From an uncultured Fretibacterium sp. (GTDB lineage Bacteria > Synergistota > Synergistia > Synergistales > Aminobacteriaceae), in NCBI GenBank assembly GCA_937915755.1, contig CALGGR010000313.1:1-58726 (forward strand): 58,726 bases of DNA, in the 5' to 3' direction. Position numbers and translations under genes: made by a program. The notes below the pieces were generated by a model that worked only from the letters and a program-made list of their open reading frames with translations, made no database searches and was not told the DNA's origin. The number at the start of each line of letters is the position of its first letter. Within the stretch, counting starts at the first letter, position 1. Positions 9,701 to 15,940 of this stretch are shown here, one piece after another.

Positions 9701-10423
9701 ATTTCTGGTACTCCGACGACAGCAGGAAGCTACACCGCGACGGTAACAGCGAAAGGCTCAGCAAACGAAGCGACTGCTACGGTAAGCTTCACGGTAGAGG
9801 ATGTACCGGTACCGCCCACTCCTGAAGAGCCGACCGACGAGACAAAAGAGCTCATCAATAAGTATGAGAGCGAAGGGAAGCTGAACTCAGACGGTACTAT
9901 ACCGAGCAAGGCAGTGAGCTTTACTCCGACAGACCCGACAGCAAAGACTCTCAACCCCAACACCACAACGACTGTGAAACAGGGCGAGAACCTTAACCCT
10001 GTGGCGTTGGTACTTGAGTTCCCCGTTGACATCTGGAAGATCTACATCAACAATGTGCTCATGGCATGGGCATACTCACCCGGTGTTACCCCCGCAGCTG
10101 ACGATGCAAGCATCTACGCATCGACCGGAGAAAACGGTGTAATCATTGAGCCGTCATCGAAGACCGAAGCGACTGTTGTGTTTAACACCGAGTTAATGCC
10201 TGCTGGAAATAATCAGCAGATAGCGGCAGCATTTGTTCCTGATGTAACGAAGCCAACGCAGGAAATCGGCAAGACAACACTGGCAACCGTCAGTGTGTCA
10301 GGCACAACCAGCCCTGACGAGCCTATCGGTGTAGGCGGATCAAGCGGCGGATGCGATGCAGGACTCGGCGCAATCGTCTTGGCAATGGCGGCGACGTTCT
10401 TCATCAGCAAGAAGCGTTCATAA
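6716..10423 (+). CDS. Synergist-CTERM surface protein with Ig-like repeats
   Basis: A 1,235-residue exported protein. The frame opens at GTG6674, but TTG6716 is chosen because AGGAGG at 6701-6706 lies nine bases before it and a clean signal peptide (LMLSLAVVMFSVASAFA) follows. The N-terminal third is acidic (DYDDDDEP-like runs). The middle has several ~100-residue beta-sandwich repeats, each with S-W-D-x-G-T-x-P-x-G and Y-S-V-x-I-T-A-x-D strands, ending in a putative-Ig (He_PIG-like) domain with PAGVSINPSTGRISGTPT. The C-terminus GGSSGGCDAGLG, a short hydrophobic span and KKRS match the Synergist-CTERM sorting signal, so the Cys is probably processed at the envelope. The role may be adhesion or carbohydrate binding; no catalytic domain is seen. 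The gene stands alone between its own promoter and terminator. Confidence 0.85.
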   Translation: MNRKLRVLMLSLAVVMFSVASAFAAFESSDVASFVVSDSDIEVATTEGYNYMQRVFVDPDAWPEGETPRTVTWTIDPNLPSWLTYVIDGNTVTFRGILPAYDASKESYTVHAVANLDCDVVIGYDDDDEPIIAPGHIEADVDMDEETWTGGLVIEVEQADRPLGLYADLVSIDASEVDSRDVVDDKYSVFVNFPMSWTTDDDPSDESDNPRQISTDLYPNAQLECEQEGGRYVVGSDVLNLPQWMDYEVVSTQHGRALDYDEDKGTVTYPDDYPEDTETTYVASLKIFFTSKDYQPENDEKAVVRIVTDVSDVFSDTYEDGATIGWNVTYRSVPKIVVTPDTRALTVERGKSADTTFDYSVVAVSGTPTFSSNVPEGVTFTPTVTPENPVPPSGKIAVSVAATDAAQATATPVPVTMTVNDANGGTVTATINLTIVNPITITVSGDKLENVEVTEGSAAKQYTYVIGNPGEGLTWEILGNFASMISPTSGTGSNVNFTLDPTNAAPGNYTATLQARDNSGRSVRTQTFTWTVKPRPITISYADSDTVSVDFGASADLEVEFTYQEPVTVTFSPDISADVKLSWDKEARYLNGIPAGIITITAEPVTPRAKLYSTDIIVTDSGDNTASLPIFISVDVGVLSIEPVSASVRVELNTSKDVSFNAVNHSGVVSWDIGTVPSGITVSESVIPHATQYNANGLFTVTGVTLGTYSVDITATDERGEAVTATLYVDVTPRIVVTVSPDEAAIVVVRGKSNDVTFTAPTYSGDVSWDVGTVPAGLTVVPATGVAYATAHNTVMVYTVTAASTMAVGTYSVDITATDATGSRNATLNVNVVSEEPKLLTVTPASADASVVIGGASANVSFAASNNNGDVTWTLGTLPTGVTVAPATNVSYATQNNTRMVYTVTAASSATAGNYSVTVTAKDAAGRTATATISITVVGPVPPTQFTITPSSSTVTVRVGSAVNVSFTVAGTSETLAWSATGLPAGVSINPSTGRISGTPTTAGSYTATVTAKGSANEATATVSFTVEDVPVPPTPEEPTDETKELINKYESEGKLNSDGTIPSKAVSFTPTDPTAKTLNPNTTTTVKQGENLNPVALVLEFPVDIWKIYINNVLMAWAYSPGVTPAADDASIYASTGENGVIIEPSSKTEATVVFNTELMPAGNNQQIAAAFVPDVTKPTQEIGKTTLATVSVSGTTSPDEPIGVGGSSGGCDAGLGAIVLAMAATFFISKKRS
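8641..9804 (+). repeat. Protein-level Ig-like tandem repeats inside the surface-protein gene
   Basis: About four units (near 8641-8910, 8911-9222, 9223-9534 and 9538-9804) share the order TVSP/TVTP start, V-S-F strand, SWD-x-GT-x-P-x-G loop, Y-T-V-T-A strand, GTYSVDIT and a closing T-x-x-V strand. DNA identity is modest except in short stretches such as TACAGCGTTGACAT. They are coding repeats, not a CRISPR or satellite. Confidence 0.75.
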
Positions 10424-10469
10424 TCATTATGGCAAGGTAACACAAGGACACCAAAGGCAGAAGGATTTT

Positions 10470-10504
10470 TCCCCGTAGGACTCAATCCTGCGGGGGATTT
10501 TTTT
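10470..10504 (+). terminator. Rho-independent terminator after the surface-protein gene
   Basis: CCCCGTAGGA (10471-10480) pairs over ten positions, one G-U, with TCCTGCGGGG (10486-10495) around a five-base loop, followed by a seven-T run. Confidence 0.85.
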
Positions 10505-10527
10505 GCGGACGATCAGGAGTGATGAGG

Positions 10528-11100
10528 ATGAAATTTCCAGTTGACGAATCGGAGATAATGCCGGAAATTGACAGGCTGTCGTTGGAAAGGGTGAGTCAGG
10601 TTTGGGATTCATGGCCGGATTTTGTGGGAACGGCTGGAACTTGGGAATGCCTCAGGAAGATTCACGCTGAGATTTTCGGGGGACTGTTCAGCTTTGCGGG
10701 GAAGGTTAGGACGGTCAACATCTCGAAGGGAGGTTTCAGGTTCGCAAACGCAATCTTCCTCGACAAGATACTGCCTGTAATCTCGGATATGCCGCAGAAG
10801 AATTTTCCTGACATTCTCGAAAAGTACACCGAGATGAACATAGCTCACCCGTTCCGCGAGGGAAACGGACGGGCGATGAGGCTGTGGCTTGACGCAATAC
10901 TGGAACGTGAGATGAATACACGCATAGATTGGCGGAAGATTACGCGCGGGGAATACATGTCGGCAATGCAAAGAAGCCCCGTCAACACCCTCGAACTCGG
11001 CACGCTGCTCAAAGGCTCAATGCTTAAAGCTGAGGATTTGGGCGACAGGGTGATATTCGCGGCGGGGCTTGTGGCGTCATATAGCTATGAGAGATTCTAG
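10528..11100 (+). CDS. Fic-domain protein (AMPylator/NMP transferase)
   Basis: A 190-residue Fic protein. HPFREGNGR at residues 107-115 is the complete Fic motif HPFx(D/E)GNGR, with the catalytic His and the phosphate-binding GNGR. FSFAGKVRTVNISKGGFRFA is the usual preceding flap region. Fic enzymes usually move AMP from ATP to a hydroxyl of a target protein. I chose ATG10528 because AGGAG at 10515-10519 is 8 bases away; GTG10519 and ATG10522 are too close. No (S/T)xxxE(G/N) inhibitory helix is obvious, and no small antitoxin gene precedes it. The 3' end (PVNTL, then YSYERF-stop) is copied imperfectly at 11799-11859, beyond the toxin-antitoxin cassette. Confidence 0.85.
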   Translation: MKFPVDESEIMPEIDRLSLERVSQVWDSWPDFVGTAGTWECLRKIHAEIFGGLFSFAGKVRTVNISKGGFRFANAIFLDKILPVISDMPQKNFPDILEKYTEMNIAHPFREGNGRAMRLWLDAILEREMNTRIDWRKITRGEYMSAMQRSPVNTLELGTLLKGSMLKAEDLGDRVIFAAGLVASYSYERF

Positions 11101-11105
11101 GCTTC
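11080..11105 (+). repeat. Direct repeat copy 1 (fic 3' end)
   Basis: A 26-base tract beginning TATAGCTATGAGAGATTC and covering the last fic codons, its stop and six bases beyond. It recurs at 11834-11859 with one mismatch. Weaker matches lie upstream of both copies: CGGCGGGG at 11060-11067 and 11824-11831, and CCCCGTCAA at 10977-10985 and 11799-11807. Confidence 0.8.
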
Positions 11106-11116
11106 ATTCGTTCGAG

Positions 11117-11122
11117 TATAAT
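11117..11122 (+). promoter_or_regulatory. Likely -10 box of the toxin-antitoxin promoter
   Basis: A perfect TATAAT lies 42 bases before the antitoxin ATG. No good -35 box is found at 16-18 bases upstream, which would fit a promoter dependent on or repressed by the AbrB-type product. Confidence 0.4.
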
Positions 11123-11163
11123 GACGCAAGGAAACAAGGAAAATTATTCAGGAGGTCCCAAAC

Positions 11164-11517
11164 ATGCAAGTGCTGGATAAAAAACGAATTTCGGTAACTT
11201 CTAAGCGGCAGTTGACGATCCCGCAAAAATTCTACACAGAACTCGGCTTTGGAAGTGAGGCTATATGTACGCTTCTTGACGGTGCTTTGGTCATTGAGCC
11301 TGTCTCTCAAGCTCCGAGCGGTGAATTTGACGATTTAATACTGGCCGACCTCATTAAAGAGGGCTATGAAGGTGATGCTTTGCTTGCGGAATTTAAGGCA
11401 AGGCGGGCTAAAGTTCGTCCGGCTGTGGAAAGATTGATACAACAGGCCAAAGATGTAGGTCGCGGGAACGGTGAATATTCAACCTACGAGGAAGTTTTTG
11501 GGAAATGCCCGGATTAA
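11164..11517 (+). CDS. AbrB/MazE-type antitoxin
   Basis: A 117-residue protein. The first ~45 residues (RISVTSKRQLTIPQKFYTEL) are a SpoVT/AbrB swapped-hairpin DNA-binding domain, typical of antitoxins that bind their own promoter as dimers. The acidic, helical remainder (GEFDDLILADLIKEGYEGD) is the likely toxin-neutralising part. AGGAGG at 11150-11155 is eight bases before ATG11164. Its last 13 bases overlap the toxin start, the usual order of antitoxin then toxin. Regulation is probably by autorepression. Confidence 0.82.
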   Translation: MQVLDKKRISVTSKRQLTIPQKFYTELGFGSEAICTLLDGALVIEPVSQAPSGEFDDLILADLIKEGYEGDALLAEFKARRAKVRPAVERLIQQAKDVGRGNGEYSTYEEVFGKCPD

Positions 11518-11798
11518 GATTTCTCCCTCCAGCGGCAAAATACTTCAAGAAATTGAAAGATAAACACCTGAAGAAAATTTTTCAGGAGGCGGTTGACGCT
11601 ATACTTGGAAATCCTATGATTGGCGAAGAGAAGCATGGAGATTTGCGAGGGATTAGAAGTTATGATATTTACTACAAAAAAGTTAACTACGAGCTTGCAT
11701 ATATGATTGTGTTTGAAGACGAAGAACTTATAGTTATCATAATGGCAGGTACTAGAGAAAATTTTTATGATGAATTAAAACGCTATTTGAAGTCATAA
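11505..11798 (+). CDS. RelE/ParE-superfamily toxin
   Basis: A 97-residue small basic protein. The layout is that of RelE/ParE: helix with PAAKYFKKLKDKHLKK, AVDAILGNP, then HGDLRGIRSYDIYYKKVNYELAY and a strand ending IVIIMAGTRENFYDEL. RelE members cleave ribosome-bound mRNA and ParE members poison gyrase; the C-terminal GTRENFYDELKRYLK tail is common in the RelE-like branch but does not decide it. The start lies inside the antitoxin gene (13-base overlap), so translation is probably coupled. Low-GC codon use relative to neighbours (many AAA, TTT, ATA) hints at transfer. Confidence 0.75.
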   Translation: MPGLRFLPPAAKYFKKLKDKHLKKIFQEAVDAILGNPMIGEEKHGDLRGIRSYDIYYKKVNYELAYMIVFEDEELIVIIMAGTRENFYDELKRYLKS

Positions 11799-11833
11799 CC
11801 CCGTCAAAACCCTAAGAATGGGACGGCGGGGTA

Positions 11834-11859
11834 TATAGCTACGAGAGATTCTAGGCTTC
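11834..11859 (+). repeat. Direct repeat copy 2 (degenerate fic 3' end)
   Basis: It matches 11080-11105 with one mismatch and includes the typA stop codon (CTA, 11851-11853, on plus). The preceding stretch from 11799 is a shortened version of the fic 3' end. Together the two copies bracket the toxin-antitoxin cassette. Confidence 0.75.
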
Positions 11860-13725
11860 CTGCGGCTGACGTCTTGCCTTTCTTCGTTCAAGCTCGTCAA
11901 GTATGGCCTTCCTCAATCTCACGGACTGCGGAGTAACCTCGACGAGTTCGTCCGTCTCAATCCACTCCATAGCTTTCTCAAGCGACATTCTTCGCGGAAC
12001 ATCGAGCTTCGTTGTGAGTTCCTTTGTGGCTGAACGGTGGTTAGTCTGCTGCTTCTTCTTCGTAGGATTGCAGGGAATATCGCCGGGCCTTGAGTTCTCG
12101 CCGATAATCATTCCGTTGTAGACCTGCTCAAGCGGTGAGATGAAAAGTACCCCTCTGCTCTGGAGATTTTCGAGCTGGTACGCTGTGGCCTCGCCCGTGT
12201 CCATGCTTACGAGTGAGCCTCTGTTTCGCGTGATGAGGTCGCCTGCCCATTCTTTATAGCCGCTGAAACAGTTTGACATTATTCCCAGCCCGCGAGTGTC
12301 CGTGAGAAATTCGCCCCTGTAACCTATCAATCCCCTCGTAGGAATCTCAATCTCAATCCTCAATAATCCTCTGTCCGGGTTGTCGATGTTGAGAACTTTT
12401 CCTTTTCGACGGGTCATCTTCTCGAAAACGATGCCTTGATACTCTTCCGGTACATCAATCGTAACAAGCTCATAAGGTTCGCACTTCACGCCGTCCCTGT
12501 ACTCTATGATTACTTCAGGTTTTGAAACGCAGAACTCCATACCCTCGCGCCTCATCTCCTCAATGAGAATGCCAAGCTGTAATTCCCCGCGCCCGGAAAT
12601 TTTCACACCATCAGGGCGTCCCAAGTCTTCCATTCTAAGAGACACGTTAACGTGCATTTCTCGCTGTAATCTTGCCTTCAGCTGACGGAGAGTTACAGCC
12701 TGACCTTCGCGCCCTGCAAAAGGCCCTGAGTTCACGAGGAAGAACATTGACACTGTAGGCTCCTCAATGGACAGAGGCTTCAAAGGTTTGTCCGAGATTT
12801 CTTCGGCGCAGAAAGTATCGCCGATATTGATCTCGTTAGGCCCTGTAATCCACACAATATCACCCGCGCTAACCTCGTCAACTTCCGTGCGGTCAAGTCC
12901 CCGTGTAACCCAAAGCTGTGCAGCCTTTGCGTTTTCATGGCCTGTAATCTCCCAGTCATCGCCGGAATGATCGGTGGTGTTCCATTTTGTTGACACTCTG
13001 GTGAATTGCTCACCCTTTTTGATGTGGCCCTGAAGGATTTTCCCGCACCCAATGCGTCCGACATACTCATTCCATGCAAGCGTACTTACCTGCATCAGGA
13101 AAGGTTTCGAGGGGTCAACATCAGGAGCAGGAACGTGGTCAATTATTGCCTGGAACAGGTCGTCCATTCCTTCATGAGGTTTGCTGAGGTCATTGACTGC
13201 CCAGCCGTTCAGACCTGAGCCGTAGAGGACTGGGAAATCTGCCTGCTCATCACTCGCACCAAGCTCAAAGAATAAGTCAAACGTAAGGTTAAGCGCACGG
13301 TTAGGGTCTGCGCCTTCACGGTCTACCTTGTTGATGAACACCAGGGGTTTCATTCCTATCGAGAGGGCGTGCTGAAGGACGTAGCGTGTCTGTGGCATTG
13401 GGCCTTCGTTTGCGTCAACGATGAGTATAACGCTGTCAACGGTGGATAATATTCGTTCAACTTCGCCCGAAAAGTCAGCGTGCCCCGGAGTGTCGATGAT
13501 GTTAATCTGGTAACCTTTCCATGAGACTGTGCAGGGTTTTGAACGGATTGTTATCCCGCGCTCACGTTCGAGGGGATTGGAATCCATTACGCGCTCGGCA
13601 ACTTGGGTATGTGCTGCGAAAGTCTGCGCTGCCCTGAAGATTGAGTCTATGAGTGTAGTTTTGCCGTGATCTATGTGTGCGACTATGGCGAGGTTGCGAA
13701 TGTGGTCTGCGTTTTGTGATTGCAT
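11851..13725 (-). CDS. typA: Ribosome-binding translational GTPase TypA/BipA
   Basis: A 624-residue GTPase of the EF-G class that binds the 70S ribosome and helps large-subunit assembly and stress growth. AHIDHGKTTLIDSIF (P-loop, about residues 16-30), RERGITI (switch I), DTPGHADFSGEV (G3) and NKVDREGADP (G4) are all present, followed by EF-Tu domain 2, an EF-G domain V-like region and the BipA C-terminal domain (TNHRSATKELTTKL). Length is normal for the family (about 605-625). The stop lies in the repeat shared with the fic 3' end. An intergenic region of 295 bases lies upstream. Confidence 0.95.
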   Translation of the reverse strand: MQSQNADHIRNLAIVAHIDHGKTTLIDSIFRAAQTFAAHTQVAERVMDSNPLERERGITIRSKPCTVSWKGYQINIIDTPGHADFSGEVERILSTVDSVILIVDANEGPMPQTRYVLQHALSIGMKPLVFINKVDREGADPNRALNLTFDLFFELGASDEQADFPVLYGSGLNGWAVNDLSKPHEGMDDLFQAIIDHVPAPDVDPSKPFLMQVSTLAWNEYVGRIGCGKILQGHIKKGEQFTRVSTKWNTTDHSGDDWEITGHENAKAAQLWVTRGLDRTEVDEVSAGDIVWITGPNEINIGDTFCAEEISDKPLKPLSIEEPTVSMFFLVNSGPFAGREGQAVTLRQLKARLQREMHVNVSLRMEDLGRPDGVKISGRGELQLGILIEEMRREGMEFCVSKPEVIIEYRDGVKCEPYELVTIDVPEEYQGIVFEKMTRRKGKVLNIDNPDRGLLRIEIEIPTRGLIGYRGEFLTDTRGLGIMSNCFSGYKEWAGDLITRNRGSLVSMDTGEATAYQLENLQSRGVLFISPLEQVYNGMIIGENSRPGDIPCNPTKKKQQTNHRSATKELTTKLDVPRRMSLEKAMEWIETDELVEVTPQSVRLRKAILDELERRKARRQPQEA

Positions 13726-13818
13726 GAAAATTTTTCAGTCCTGTTATAGAAAATTTTACGGCAATTTTAGCACATGTTATTTTGTGAAATATTAGTGGGG
13801 GTATGTTGGAATTGTGTG

Positions 13819-13827
13819 TGATACAAT
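13819..13827 (+). promoter_or_regulatory. Extended -10 promoter for the candidate small RNA
   Basis: TG-A-TACAAT at 13819-13827 is an extended -10 element on the plus strand. No good -35 is present. It points away from typA and toward the foldable segment. Confidence 0.4.
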
Positions 13828-13833
13828 TTTTGA

Positions 13834-13975
13834 GGAATGTAATGGGGAACAGCTTAAGGGCAGAAGCTAACGCCTCCTTTCCACAGAGCGGTTCCCCGTT
13901 GAATGATAAGCCCTGTACTCACCCGAAGCCCCCTCTTAGAGATGACAGTTCAGGCTAAATAATATCGTATTCAAT
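13834..13975 (+). ncRNA. Candidate structured small RNA in the typA-esterase gap
   Basis: The 295-base gap 13726-14020 has no gene but folds well on the plus strand. GGGGAAC (13844-13850) pairs with GTTCCCC (13891-13897). It encloses AGCTT-AAGGGCAG-AAGCT and a CGC...GCG hairpin. After it, TTGAAT (near 13900) can pair with ATTCAA (near 13969), around AGCC(C)TG/CAGGCT and CTCTTAGAG. I do not recognise the family: it lacks the SRP, tmRNA and RNase P signature sequences. The minus strand could equally be the transcribed one, as the 3' region of the esterase mRNA. The 3' limit is a guess. Confidence 0.4.
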
Positions 13976-14020
13976 GCAACATGGAGTCTCAGCGTTATGA
14001 TTCCCCAGCTGTTTTTGCTA

Positions 14021-14842
14021 TTACTTTGAGTGAGATTTCAGGAATGGCACAGCAAATTCCGCTGCAGTCTTCTCGAAGCCCCTGAAGCCATGATCCGCAC
14101 CGTCAATGAGATGAAGCTCGCTGTCCGAATACACACGGTGATAGCTCAGGCTGTAGGTGTACGGAACGATCCTGTCAGCAGTCCCGTGAATCAAGCACAC
14201 AGGCCCTGTGAATTTCTCGGCTGTCTCGTAAATGGGCAATGTCTGCGCTGAAAGTATGTAGCCTCGTCCCAAGTCGAACCTTCCCATAACTTTCACAGTC
14301 TCAGGAGGATTCCCGGCATCGAAAGCAGAGCCGAATACGTTTCCCCTCAGAGCATCATCACGAAGAACCGCTGCAGGTGCGAGGAGCACAACGCTCTTGA
14401 TATTCTCGCGGCCCAATTCGCCCGCAACCATGCTCGAAACTACTCCGCCCTGTGAATGCCCGGCAATTGATACTCCGTCAACATACTCAAGGCCCTTGAC
14501 GTACTCAAAGACCTTCTTAGCGTCCTCAATCTCGTTCAGAACCGTCATGTTCTCGAACGCACCCTCGCTCTCGCCGTGCCCGTTGAAGTCGAAGCGTATC
14601 GAAGCTATTCCTTCCTTCTCAAGAGCATCCGCAATTTCCGTCAAAATGCCATTGGTTTTGCTGCCTGTGAAGCCGTGAAGAAGCATCACCATCGGGCATT
14701 TCTCGCCAACTTTGAGTTCTGGCCTCTGGATCACTGCCGCAAGTTTTCCAGTTGAGCCGTCAATGTGAAGGCTGACACTTTCCGCGTATGCCCCTGACGT
14801 AAACAGAAGCACAACCATAAATACCGCAAAATATTTCTTCAT
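14021..14842 (-). CDS. Exported alpha/beta-hydrolase, cinnamoyl/feruloyl-esterase-like
   Basis: A 273-residue protein with a signal peptide (MKKYFAVFMVVLLFTSGAYA). LLHGFTGSKTNGILTEIA (oxyanion loop), RFDFNGHGESEG, nucleophile elbow AGHSQGGVVSSM with Ser near 131, HGTADRIVPY (Asp) and DGADHGFRG (His) give a full Ser-Asp-His triad. The block order and HSQGG elbow resemble the small cinnamoyl esterases of gut bacteria (Est1E/LJ0536 type) that free ferulate from plant cell-wall esters; those are often cytoplasmic, while this copy is exported. Substrate is inferred. It is transcribed toward the candidate RNA region and has no strong terminator. Confidence 0.75.
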   Translation of the reverse strand: MKKYFAVFMVVLLFTSGAYAESVSLHIDGSTGKLAAVIQRPELKVGEKCPMVMLLHGFTGSKTNGILTEIADALEKEGIASIRFDFNGHGESEGAFENMTVLNEIEDAKKVFEYVKGLEYVDGVSIAGHSQGGVVSSMVAGELGRENIKSVVLLAPAAVLRDDALRGNVFGSAFDAGNPPETVKVMGRFDLGRGYILSAQTLPIYETAEKFTGPVCLIHGTADRIVPYTYSLSYHRVYSDSELHLIDGADHGFRGFEKTAAEFAVPFLKSHSK

Positions 14843-14897
14843 GTTTAATCACCTCGATTGACATTATACCGTGAAACAATGCAACGTGCGATTGTAC

Positions 14898-15311
14898 CTA
14901 CCTGTCCAGATTACACGCGCAGGGAAGAAGGTGGCTGACATATTTAACCGTCCCAGAGAGAACGCCGTTATAGAATCCCTGTTTCTCGTCAATGTAACGT
15001 ATCGACTCTTTAAGCTCGTCAATCTGTTTCTGAAGCCGCTTTCTAGTCTTTGAGAGTATGGTCTTTCGTTCGGGTATGCTTTCTTCACCTTTTAGGCAGA
15101 GATTCATGTATTCTTTAATGTCAGCGATGCTCATTCCGCATTGCCTAAGTTTTCGGAGGCTCTTAATCCAAGCGATGTCGTCATCGTCGAATATACGGCG
15201 GTTGATGCTGTCGCGCTTAACGTTTGGGACGAGTCCGGCGTTGCAGTAGAACTTTAGGCCCTGATAGGTCATTCCGGTTTCGCGGCAGGCCTGTAACATT
15301 GTGTAGATCAT
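14898..15311 (-). CDS. MerR-family transcriptional regulator
   Basis: A 137-residue regulator. The winged-helix DNA-binding domain occupies residues 1-70: TMLQACRETGMTYQGLKFYC (helix-turn-helix), RRIFDDDDIAWIKSLRKLRQ and MSIADIKEYMNL. A coiled-coil dimer helix follows (LSKTRKRLQKQIDELKESIR). The short C-terminal tail holds a single Cys pair (CAC), too little to call a metal sensor. It is divergent from the flavoprotein gene, and the 98-base gap contains a MerR-type operator-promoter, so it most likely controls 15410-15928 and perhaps the hydrolase genes after it. Confidence 0.85.
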   Translation of the reverse strand: MIYTMLQACRETGMTYQGLKFYCNAGLVPNVKRDSINRRIFDDDDIAWIKSLRKLRQCGMSIADIKEYMNLCLKGEESIPERKTILSKTRKRLQKQIDELKESIRYIDEKQGFYNGVLSGTVKYVSHLLPCACNLDR

Positions 15312-15338
15312 GAAATTTTCACTTCCTTGATAAAATTG

Positions 15339-15369
15339 TTGACCGTTATATTCTATCGGTTGTCAAAAT
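15339..15369 (+). promoter_or_regulatory. MerR-type promoter with 19-bp spacer and dyad operator
   Basis: TTGACC (15339-15344), 19-base spacer, CAAAAT (15364-15369). Across the -35 and spacer lies the dyad ACCGnTAnAtTnTAnCGGT (15342-15360), with eight of nine pairs outside the centre nearly all matched. A long spacer with a dyad between the boxes is the hallmark of promoters that MerR proteins untwist to activate. Confidence 0.7.
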
Positions 15370-15409
15370 TCTAACGTGCGTTAATTTTTTGAAAAGGAGA
15401 GATTACGGC

Positions 15410-15928
15410 ATGGCAAGGGTAATGATTCTAAACGGCTCAGGGCGCAAGAACGGCAACACTATCAAACTTGTCGAGGCATTCACAAAGGGAGCAGAGTCAG
15501 CGGGCAATGTAGTTGAACGTTTTGACCTCTATGGCATGAAGATACAGGGCTGCATAGGCTGTGAGGGGTGCTCTAGGCAGGGAGTTAAGCCTGAGAGTCC
15601 TTGCGTCCAGAAAGACGATATGACTAAAATCTACGAGGCCTTTGCGCGTTCGGAGGTTGTAGTATTTGCGTCGCCGATATATTTCTGGGCTGTAACAGGA
15701 GTCCTCAAGACCGCATCAGACAGGCTTTACGCAGAACTTCGTTGCTTGGGATGTGAAGGATTCCCGCGTAAGAGCGTGCTTCTCATGACGGCAGCCGGGC
15801 CAAGCTATGATGAGCCTGTCGAATGGTACAGGATATTCGAGCGTCATTTAGGCTGGACGAATCTCGGTGAGGTCCTCGGAAGTGGCAAAGAGAAAGAAGC
15901 CTACGATTTAGGCGCGTCAATACATTAA
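15410..15928 (+). CDS. NADPH-dependent FMN reductase / iron-sulfur flavoprotein-like
   Basis: A 172-residue flavodoxin-fold protein. LNGSGRKNGNT near the N-terminus is the FMN phosphate-binding loop, and ASPIYFWAVTGVLKTASDRL is the second family block. CIGCEGCSRQGVKPESPC is the Cys-rich loop that in iron-sulfur flavoproteins can hold a cluster. ATG15410 is chosen because AAGGAG (15394-15399) is ten bases upstream; the frame opens earlier at TTG15389. It may act as a redox or quinone reductase under MerR control. The next gene starts 12 bases later, so it is probably the first gene of the hydrolase run. Confidence 0.8.
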   Translation: MARVMILNGSGRKNGNTIKLVEAFTKGAESAGNVVERFDLYGMKIQGCIGCEGCSRQGVKPESPCVQKDDMTKIYEAFARSEVVVFASPIYFWAVTGVLKTASDRLYAELRCLGCEGFPRKSVLLMTAAGPSYDEPVEWYRIFERHLGWTNLGEVLGSGKEKEAYDLGASIH

Positions 15929-15940
15929 GGAGGCTATAAC

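Noticed and set aside
8641..9804. DNA repeats taken for a CRISPR or satellite array
   Set aside because: The period is about 300 bases with low DNA identity, and it is in frame with protein repeats.
11080..11859. Repeats as attachment sites of an integrated phage or large island
   Set aside because: Only the two toxin-antitoxin genes lie between them and no integrase is present.
13834..13975. SRP RNA, tmRNA, RNase P RNA or 6S RNA
   Set aside because: None of the conserved signature sequences of the first three is present; the layout does not clearly match 6S RNA, so the segment is left as an unknown candidate.
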